Shown: in pieces, positions 8,148 to 13,249 of the stretch
Layout: each line of letters opens with the position of its first letter
Numbering within the stretch: the stretch's first letter is position 1
Assembly: GCA_028711675.1 (NCBI GenBank)
Contig: JAQTRT010000056.1
Location: forward strand, 1 to 13,249
Length of the DNA stretch: 13,249 nucleotides
Source of the DNA: a bacterium
GTDB lineage: Bacteria > Spirochaetota > JAHITG01
Direction of reading: 5' to 3'
The notes under the pieces: generated by a model
Seen by the model: only the letters and a program-made list of their open reading frames with translations
The model's database searches: none
Told to the model about the DNA's origin: nothing
Program-made: the position numbers and the translations under genes

Positions 8148-9374
8148 CTAAAATTTATATCCTTTCGGGATGACGATTACGCCGTTGGGTGTGATGTGGA
8201 ACCGCGCCTTGTCTTTTTCGTAATTGAACCCGATCTCTTCATGCTGCGGTATCCTCACGTTCTTGTCCACGATGACCCTTTTTAACTTGGCGTAACGGCC
8301 CACATCCACATTATCAAAGATGATGCAGTCTTCGGCGAACGAGAAGGAATGCAGGAATACATTCTGAAAAATAACGCTGTGCCTCACGAAAGCCCCGCTC
8401 ACGATGCTCCCTTCGCCCACAAGACTGTTGTAGCTCACTCCCATGCGGCCGCCGTATTCCTCAAACACGAACTTGGCTGCCGGGTAATGGGAACGCACGG
8501 TGCGGATCGGCCATTTATCATTGTACATATTAAAGACAGGATGGACCGAGCACAGGTCCATGTTGGTATCGTAATACGCGTCGGTATCACCCACGTCTCT
8601 CCAGTATCCCTTTTCCCTGTCCGTCGAACCCGGTACTCTGTTCTGCGAAAAGTCATAGGCATACACCTTGCAATCCAGATAGATCCGGGGGATGATATCC
8701 TTTCCGAAATCGTACGTGGTATCGGGCCGGGTCACCTCTTCTGTCACGAGCCTGGTGAGGAACTCCCTGTTGAAAATATAATTTCCCATGGAAGAAAGAC
8801 AGAGATCAGGATGGCCGGGGATGACGGGCGGATCCTTTTTGGGCTTTTCCACAAAACCCGTTACCCGCCAGTGCGGGTCGATCTGTAAAATGCCGAATTT
8901 ATGCGCCTCAGCCTTGGGAACGGGAATGGCCGAGATGGTCATGTCCGCCTTTATTTTTCTGTGAGCGGTGTAGAAATGGAACACGTCCATTTTATAGATA
9001 TGATCGCCGCCGAACACCATCACGTAATCAGGGTCTTCATCGATGATAAGGTTGATGTTCTGGTAGATGGCGTCAGCCGTACCGCGGTACCAGACCTCGC
9101 CTCTCCGCATCTGGGCCGGGACGATGTCCAGGAATTGCCCGATATCCGGGTTCAGCAGGTTCAGTTTGGACAGGTGACGGATAAGCGAATCCGACTTGAA
9201 CTGGGTCAGGACCTTCAGCTTATAGAAACCGGAATTGATCATGTTATTGATGACAAAATCGATGATCCTGAACTTGCCGCCGAACGGAACGGAAGGCTTG
9301 GCTCTCTCGAGGGTAAGAGGCTGCAATCTTTCGCCTTTCCCTCCAGCTAATATAAATACAAGTGCATCCCTCAT
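8148..9374 (-). CDS. glgC: Glucose-1-phosphate adenylyltransferase (ADP-glucose pyrophosphorylase)
   Basis: Makes ADP-glucose from ATP and glucose-1-phosphate, the committed and normally allosteric step of bacterial glycogen synthesis. The 408-aa protein carries the nucleotide loop GGKGERLQPLT (11-21), FGGKFRIIDF (31-40), WYRGTADAIYQN (95-106), GGDHIYKMD (122-130), FVEKP (174-178) for glucose-1-phosphate, SMGNYIF (195-201) and YWRDVG (257-262). Residues from about 290 on form the left-handed beta-helix region ending in a short conserved tail. The match to E. coli GlgC (431 aa) is clear, with a shorter N-terminus here, so the regulatory properties may differ. The start is 3 nt after the stop of the DUF4912 gene, with AAGG 11 nt upstream inside that gene's end. 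It is the second gene of the glycogen operon. Confidence 0.97.
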   Translation of the reverse strand: MRDALVFILAGGKGERLQPLTLERAKPSVPFGGKFRIIDFVINNMINSGFYKLKVLTQFKSDSLIRHLSKLNLLNPDIGQFLDIVPAQMRRGEVWYRGTADAIYQNINLIIDEDPDYVMVFGGDHIYKMDVFHFYTAHRKIKADMTISAIPVPKAEAHKFGILQIDPHWRVTGFVEKPKKDPPVIPGHPDLCLSSMGNYIFNREFLTRLVTEEVTRPDTTYDFGKDIIPRIYLDCKVYAYDFSQNRVPGSTDREKGYWRDVGDTDAYYDTNMDLCSVHPVFNMYNDKWPIRTVRSHYPAAKFVFEEYGGRMGVSYNSLVGEGSIVSGAFVRHSVIFQNVFLHSFSFAEDCIIFDNVDVGRYAKLKRVIVDKNVRIPQHEEIGFNYEKDKARFHITPNGVIVIPKGYKF

Positions 9375-9377
9375 TAC

Positions 9378-10307
9378 TTAACTACCCTTTTTATTTTTTA
9401 AAAAGGTCATGGATCCGAAGATCGATCCGGGAAGGTAAGAGATGGAATCTATCTTGAATTTATATTTGACATATTCCTTCATCTGTTCCATGAGCACGAG
9501 GGCAATGGGCTTGTCGATATCCACGGAAGCCCAGAGCTGGACGATATTATCGGAGATCCTGTCGGACGGCGTTTTCACGACATTGGCGCTCAGGACCTCG
9601 ATGAAATTATTCTGTTTGTCCTTGAAGCCCAGCTTGGCCGTGAAATTACTGTTGGGCTTGTTCACGTTGACGAACCAGTTGCCTTTGAAACTGTTTACTT
9701 TGATCTCCCACACACGGTGGGCGTTCTTCCCGTTGAAATCGATATATGTGACGTCAAAGATCTTCAGGTACAGGTTATCGGGGCGGATGATCTTTTCCGA
9801 ATATTTCTTGGTCAGCTCGTTCAGCGCCTCTTTCTTGATCTCCCAGTAACTGTAAAGCCAGTACGGGTCCACCACCAGCAGGATCAGTTTATGGAGATTG
9901 TACGATTCCGGAACGCGGAAATCATAGTTCTTCAGGATTTTATAATCAGGCAGAGGATGATATTTCTCCAGCTCATCTTTGATATAATGCTCCTGCATGA
10001 CGGGCTGGAGCGACGTGGAACCTTTCATCTGCTCTTCGATCCGGGTCCTGGCCGGTTTGACGGCTTTGGCAGCCTGAACGGCTTTCACCTTTATTACTTT
10101 TTTTCCCGGGGCTTTCTTTATTGCCTTCTTTTTACCCGCGGCAGCTGCCGCTTTTTTTGCAGGTTTCTCTTTTTTCACTGTTCCTTTCTCCTGTTTCACC
10201 AGTAATTTTATAAGTTCGTCTTTGCCTGCTTCAGGATCATGTTTGATCTTTTTCTTATTAAGCATTTTAATAATATCTATTTTTTTAAGATTTGTATAAT
10301 TTTTCAT
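9378..10307 (-). CDS. DUF4912 protein with N-terminal SAP/Rho-N-like segment
   Basis: First gene of the glycogen operon; function unknown. The 309-aa protein has three parts. Residues 1-40 (KKIDIIKMLNKKKIKHDPE, then KDELIKLL) look like the short helix-extended-helix SAP/Rho-N fold, often a nucleic-acid contact. Residues about 41-90 form a low-complexity Lys/Ala-rich basic linker. Residues about 115-300 match the DUF4912 pattern, with DPYWLYSYWEI at 147-157, followed by beta-rich sequence (DNLYLKIFDVTYIDF, HRVWEIKV, NWFVNV). There is no signal peptide or membrane segment, so it should be cytoplasmic. AGAGGT lies 6-7 nt before ATG 10307. It ends 3 nt before glgC, so the two are almost certainly co-translated. 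A carbohydrate-binding or regulatory role is inference from position and the aromatic, beta-rich sequence only. Confidence 0.85.
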   Translation of the reverse strand: MKNYTNLKKIDIIKMLNKKKIKHDPEAGKDELIKLLVKQEKGTVKKEKPAKKAAAAAGKKKAIKKAPGKKVIKVKAVQAAKAVKPARTRIEEQMKGSTSLQPVMQEHYIKDELEKYHPLPDYKILKNYDFRVPESYNLHKLILLVVDPYWLYSYWEIKKEALNELTKKYSEKIIRPDNLYLKIFDVTYIDFNGKNAHRVWEIKVNSFKGNWFVNVNKPNSNFTAKLGFKDKQNNFIEVLSANVVKTPSDRISDNIVQLWASVDIDKPIALVLMEQMKEYVKYKFKIDSISYLPGSIFGSMTFLKNKKGS

Positions 10308-10435
10308 AATAGTACCTCTTTTCGGCTGAATAAATATAGTGACTAACTATTTTTTCAATACAGTAATTGATTATGGAGCAAGAAAAATTCTGGACCACCC
10401 TCCTTTATTGCAAAATTAATTATTCTTGTATAGTA

Positions 10436-10463
10436 ATAATACTATAATTATAAGATATGTCAA
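10436..10463 (-). promoter_or_regulatory. Promoter of the DUF4912-glgC-glgA-branching enzyme operon
   Basis: Minus-strand TTGACA (10458-10463), 16-nt spacer, TATTAT (10436-10441). Transcription would begin near 10429, leaving a leader of about 120 nt before ATG 10307. The leader holds AAAGGAGG (10399-10406) with no start codon at usable distance, and a short ATAGT/ACTAT hairpin close to the gene. Confidence 0.8.
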
Positions 10464-10694
10464 TCTTTTTTTTCTTTATTTATCGCCGGGACCAAAGGGA
10501 TGTAAGATAAACCTTACAGAAAAAACCGGATACCCCGGGAAAAACCATAGTTCACCTCTCCATCGGTATTTCTCCATTATCCCGGTCTGATATTCGTATA
10601 ACTCATTATAAAACCGTCAATTATATTCATATAATCCGGGTGAACAGTCCCTATATTGCCGAAATCGATCCTTCCCGGGATCATTGGGAAAGGA
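10464..10694. other. Intergenic stretch without a gene
   Basis: Between the hairpin after the receptor gene and the glycogen operon promoter. Apart from the palindrome at 10501-10518 and several CCCGGG or CCGG-rich short words, I see no ORF with a ribosome binding site, no RNA gene and no repeat array. Confidence 0.5.
10501..10518. promoter_or_regulatory. Palindrome TGTAAG-N6-CTTACA, possible operator
   Basis: Perfect 6-bp arms around ATAAAC, 37 nt upstream of the -35 of the glycogen operon. The size and symmetry suit a dimeric regulator, and the position would suit an activator. No regulator gene is in the window, and the site could instead form a small RNA hairpin in transcripts from the receptor gene. 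Confidence 0.35.
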
Positions 10695-10760
10695 GAAGGT
10701 GATAAAGGCACTGCGTCAGGAAAAGGATCCCTGTCCGGTTTTCAGGCCTTTATCACCTTC
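10695..10760 (-). terminator. Long hairpin just after the receptor gene, possible terminator
   Basis: GAAGGTGATAAAGGC (10695-10709) is the exact inverse of 10746-10760, a 15-bp perfect stem enclosing 36 nt. The loop may fold further: GAAAA pairs with TTTTC, and GGA with TCC. It begins 6 nt after the receptor stop codon. No T-run follows the stem on either strand, so it may stabilise the 3' end or act with Rho rather than be a classical intrinsic terminator. Confidence 0.5.
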
Positions 10761-10766
10761 CGGCTA

Positions 10767-12686
10767 TTAAAAGTACAGGCTCATGCTCAGCTCATAATTC
10801 CTGCGCAAGGCAGGATAATAACCGATGTCGCCTTTCCAGTTGATGCCCGCATAATCCGAATACCATTCATTATACAGGTTGAAGATACTGAACTCGATCC
10901 GTCCCAGCCTGTTCTGGTAAGCCACTTTCAGGTCCGAAATAGCATAGTCTTTCAGCTTGGTCCGTTCGTTCTTCATGTCATTGGCCACATACACCTTGTC
11001 CCGGTAACGGGTCATATGGGAAATGACCAGGCCTTTGAACGGGAGAAGGGAGAACTCGGCTGAGAAGATGTTCTCCGGCGTGAGCGGTACGATCTTATTC
11101 GTGAAATCCGATCTGGAGAAATATATCTTCTGGAAAGTGTGGCCCGCGGAGAGCCGGACCTGTTTGATCACACGGATATCCAGTTTCGATTCAAGGCCCT
11201 TATGCACCACTTCCCTGATATTGGTATTGGCGTTATTGACCAGGAATATCTCGTCCCGGACCTGCATGTAGAAAAGGTTGGCGCTGACCTGAATGTTCCG
11301 GAAAGGAAAAAGATTCATGCCGGTCTCGAAATTTCTCGCTCTTTCCGGTTTTACCATGCTGAGGGAGATGTTGGTCACCTGGTAGGTCATCCAGTTATAT
11401 TCATACCGCACGATCTCATCGCGTACCGGTATCCGGAACGCCTGGGCATAGGAGGCGTAAACATTGTTCTCTTTGTAAAACTTCCCCAGCACGCCAATGT
11501 TATAACTGTCCATGCGGTAAAATTTTTTAAGCCTGGAAATATCTCCTTTATAAATGTTCTCAAGGAGATCATACCGGTAGCCCAGGTCCACATGGACCTT
11601 CTTTAGAACGACCAGGTTGTTCTTCACATAGCCTGCCGACACCTTTCCGGTGGTATCGACATAAGGATTGTAGATCAGCTCTTTCTGAAGCGCAAGACCG
11701 GCAAAGCTCTTGTTGTTGAAGATCCGCCAGGAGAACCTGTGGCTGAACTGCAGTTCCATGGAATAAAGCCGGTTATCGTAATTAACGCCGCTGCTGTAAT
11801 CGTAAGACCTGTCCTTGAAACCCACGGACAGGTTCATCTTCGTATCCGGGGTGTAATCATGCTTTAATTTTGTCTGGAAGAGGAAGATATCGTAATTCTG
11901 ACTGAAGGCAGGCGTGGAACTATCCCTTTCGGAATATTTTTCCCTGTCGTCGTGCGTGATGGCGCCGGGGAACACATACTCTGCTTTCCCGTAGCTGAAA
12001 TGACCTTCCACTTCCGTCTCAGGATTAAGGACCCGGCTCAGGTCCAGTTTCACGTTCCTGTCCTCATAATTACTGTTCTTTCTGTACCCGTCCGAAGTCC
12101 GGTAATCCAGTTTAACTCCTACCCGGCCTTTACCCGTAACCTCGTCCACGTTAAAGGAACCATGAACAGTATTGTAACTGCCGTACCCCATCCGGAAACC
12201 GGAAGAGGAGACCTTCTTCCTGCCTAAGGTGATGATGTTGATCACGCCTGCTGCGGCACCGTTGCCGTAGACGCTACCCGTGCTGCCCTTGATCACCTCC
12301 ACCCTTTCGATATCGTTCAGGGAAACAAGGGTCCAGTCAAGAGAACCCGAGTCGCCGTTCATGGCCGGCATGCCGTTGATAAGGAGAATGATCCTCTGCC
12401 CGTTGCCCGCGCCGTTGTTGAAACCGCGGCTGTCGATGACGTAATCATGATCCGTACGTTTGTATACCTGCAGGCCTGTGATGCTCCTTAAAAGGTCAGG
12501 CACATCCTTCACCGCCATCTGTTCGATGCTCTCCCGCGTGATCACATCCACATTGCCCGGATAATCACGGACCAGGCTGTCATCCTTGGCTGCCGTGATA
12601 ACGATAGGTTCCATCTGATGATTGGTCCCGGCTAAAAGCGGAACGGCCATAAAAAAAAGGAAAAGATAAGACACAAGCTTTTTCAT
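10767..12686 (-). CDS. btuB: TonB-dependent outer membrane receptor, BtuB-like (probable cobalamin uptake)
   Basis: Outer-membrane beta-barrel transporter, 639 aa, close to BtuB size (about 614). A Sec signal peptide covers roughly residues 1-20 (KK, then a hydrophobic run ending LLAG). A TonB box EPIVITA follows (26-32). The plug domain spans about 40-155, with NVDVITRESIEQM, VPDLLRSITGLQV, SRGFN, ILLINGMP, IERVEVIKGSTGSVYGNGAAAGVINIIT as its typical blocks. The rest is alternating barrel strands ending in a C-terminal phenylalanine (SMSLYF), the usual outer-membrane sorting signal. AAGGAGGT lies 7 nt before the ATG. The cobalamin riboswitch in its leader makes B12 or a related corrinoid the likely substrate; the protein sequence alone would only support a TonB receptor. 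No btuCDF or tonB genes are in the window. Confidence 0.93.
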   Translation of the reverse strand: MKKLVSYLFLFFMAVPLLAGTNHQMEPIVITAAKDDSLVRDYPGNVDVITRESIEQMAVKDVPDLLRSITGLQVYKRTDHDYVIDSRGFNNGAGNGQRIILLINGMPAMNGDSGSLDWTLVSLNDIERVEVIKGSTGSVYGNGAAAGVINIITLGRKKVSSSGFRMGYGSYNTVHGSFNVDEVTGKGRVGVKLDYRTSDGYRKNSNYEDRNVKLDLSRVLNPETEVEGHFSYGKAEYVFPGAITHDDREKYSERDSSTPAFSQNYDIFLFQTKLKHDYTPDTKMNLSVGFKDRSYDYSSGVNYDNRLYSMELQFSHRFSWRIFNNKSFAGLALQKELIYNPYVDTTGKVSAGYVKNNLVVLKKVHVDLGYRYDLLENIYKGDISRLKKFYRMDSYNIGVLGKFYKENNVYASYAQAFRIPVRDEIVRYEYNWMTYQVTNISLSMVKPERARNFETGMNLFPFRNIQVSANLFYMQVRDEIFLVNNANTNIREVVHKGLESKLDIRVIKQVRLSAGHTFQKIYFSRSDFTNKIVPLTPENIFSAEFSLLPFKGLVISHMTRYRDKVYVANDMKNERTKLKDYAISDLKVAYQNRLGRIEFSIFNLYNEWYSDYAGINWKGDIGYYPALRRNYELSMSLYF

Positions 12687-12723
12687 AAGAAATACCTCCT
12701 TAAATGATCGATCTATACCTTAT

Positions 12724-12794
12724 GCGGGCCGCAGGGACCCGCGGAAAAAAAATTAAGGTGGTATGCTTTTTCAGGCCTTCCCATTCACAGGCCT
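12724..12794 (-). other. Further hairpins in the receptor leader
   Basis: Downstream of the riboswitch terminator the minus strand contains AGGCCT at both 12789-12794 and 12773-12778, a self-complementary pair, and a GC-rich hairpin GCGGG (12738-12742) / CCCGC (12724-12728) preceded by an eight-T run. The second ends about 23 nt before the ribosome binding site at 12694-12701. They may influence readthrough or translation; no function is proven. Confidence 0.35.
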
Positions 12795-12800
12795 AAAAAC

Positions 12801-12837
12801 AAAAAACCCTCCATCCGGCCAAACCGAACAGAGGGTT
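12801..12837 (-). terminator. Intrinsic terminator of the cobalamin riboswitch
   Basis: Minus-strand AACCCTC (12831-12837), inner arm TTCGG/CCGGA, GAGGGTT (12805-12811), followed by T-rich sequence TTTTGTTTTT. It lies between the aptamer and the receptor ATG and is the likely expression platform. An overlapping small hairpin GGGT-AGTA-ACCC (12833-12844) uses the same 5' arm and could serve as part of the antiterminator. Confidence 0.88.
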
Positions 12838-12904
12838 ACTACCCAGTTTCTTAACTCCTCGAATGTCAATCCATCCATACCACGAGATGAACCAACTGAT
12901 TAAA

Positions 12905-13072
12905 ATATAACGGCAGGTCTCCTGACTCAAGGGCTTGAATGCCTACTCCCTCTGCCTTCCCGGGCCTTGTGGCCCAGTGGCTTTTTCAAGGTTTCGTTCC
13001 CTTTTACAGTGGCGGGTCCGCTCCGGATTCACACCGGATTCCCTTTTATTCCTTTTCAGGAACCGTTAACTT
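12905..13072 (-). ncRNA. Cobalamin riboswitch
   Basis: The minus strand shows the conserved blocks in order: AAAGGGAATCCGGTGTGAATCCGG, with GGTGTGAATCCGG at 13023-13035, then GCGGACCCGCCACTGTAA, and the B12 box GAGTCAGGAGACCTGCC (12912-12928). Flanking AACGGTTCC and GCCGTTATA close the aptamer. Placement before a TonB-dependent receptor and just ahead of an intrinsic terminator indicates control by early termination when cobalamin is bound. Outer limits are approximate. Confidence 0.96.
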
Positions 13073-13109
13073 TAACAACTGCTTTTTTAAAGAACAAAAG
13101 AACAAGTCC

Positions 13110-13137
13110 ATAATACTTTTTAAATTTCCCCTGTCAA
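13110..13137 (-). promoter_or_regulatory. Promoter of the riboswitch-receptor transcript
   Basis: Minus-strand TTGACA (13132-13137), 16-nt spacer, TATTAT (13110-13115). Transcription would start near 13103, about 30 nt before the aptamer. Its -35 lies only 24 nt from the -35 of the divergent tRNA promoter. Confidence 0.82.
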
Positions 13138-13161
13138 GTCTTTTTTTCAGCTAAAAAAATA

Positions 13162-13189
13162 TTGACAATGGAAATTAAACACATACTAT
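13162..13189 (+). promoter_or_regulatory. Promoter of the tRNA gene
   Basis: TTGACA (13162-13167), 16-nt spacer, TACTAT (13184-13189). The expected start near 13196 leaves a short 5' leader before the tRNA at 13210. Confidence 0.8.
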
Positions 13190-13209
13190 TATGACCAACA
13201 ATGACAGTC

Positions 13210-13249
13210 GGGCCCATAGCTCAGTTGGTTAGAGCACCTGACTCATAAT
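13210..13249 (+). tRNA. tRNA with anticodon CAT (Met or lysidine-modified Ile2), 5' part only
   Basis: Acceptor 5' strand GGGCCCA (13210-13216), TA, D arm GCTCAGTTGGTTAGAGC (13219-13235), then anticodon stem CCTGA, loop CT-CAT-AA (anticodon 13244-13246). The window ends inside the anticodon stem. It is not the initiator by its D-arm type. C4 and C5 of the acceptor match E. coli tRNA-Ile2 rather than elongator tRNA-Met, so the isoleucine form read with lysidine is plausible; the missing 3' half would be needed to settle it. Confidence 0.93.

Noticed and set aside
12771..12878. A 35-codon minus-strand frame between the riboswitch and the receptor gene, possible leader peptide
   Set aside because: It has no ribosome binding site before ATG 12878 and runs straight through the terminator hairpin and its T-run, so the RNA structure explains this stretch better.
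1..13249. A mobile element, defence island or phage region
   Set aside because: No transposase, integrase, restriction or toxin-antitoxin gene and no terminal repeats are seen; the genes form metabolic and transport units with intact frames.

Overview
The window reads as a bacterial chromosome segment from a Gram-negative, diderm organism. An outer-membrane TonB-dependent receptor under a cobalamin riboswitch shows the cell type. The lineage cannot be named from the sequence alone. The set of two GH57 enzymes, a GT5 glycogen synthase, GlgC, a GalT-family protein and a DUF4912 protein, plus a GlnRS of the proteobacterial type, would fit a poorly sampled phylum (Elusimicrobia/Omnitrophica-like groups are one possibility), but this is only inference. 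All protein genes lie on the minus strand; only the tRNA at the right edge is on the plus strand.

Layout from right to left, in the direction of transcription. (1) 13210-13249: the start of a plus-strand tRNA with anticodon CAT and its own sigma70-type promoter. (2) 12694-13137: divergent minus-strand promoter, cobalamin riboswitch, intrinsic terminator, further hairpins and a strong ribosome binding site leading into a BtuB-like TonB-dependent receptor (10767-12686). The gene is followed by a long perfect hairpin. (3) 10308-10766: intergenic region with a palindrome and a strong promoter for the next operon. (4) 5120-10307: a tight glycogen-synthesis operon. A DUF4912 protein with an N-terminal SAP/Rho-N-like segment comes first, then glgC, glgA and a GH57 branching enzyme, with gaps of 3, 3 and 13 nt. 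(5) 1727-4976: after a 143-nt gap carrying five 9-nt tandem repeats come a GalT-family nucleotidyltransferase and a second, larger cytoplasmic GH57 enzyme. (6) 1-1640: glnS, with its own promoter, cut by the window edge near its 3' end.

Together the central genes can make ADP-glucose (GlgC), polymerise it (GlgA), branch the polymer (GH57 branching enzyme) and probably trim or remodel it (second GH57). The GalT-family protein would connect hexose-1-phosphates and nucleotide sugars to the pathway. The DUF4912 protein has no known function; its place as first gene suggests a role in glycogen metabolism or its control. Four promoters (tRNA, receptor, glycogen operon, glnS) share the same plan: TTGAC(A/T), a 16-nt spacer and a TATTAT-like -10. 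This supports the strand assignments and transcript boundaries. I see no CRISPR array, insertion sequence, integrase or phage gene; the content is core metabolism rather than a mobile island.
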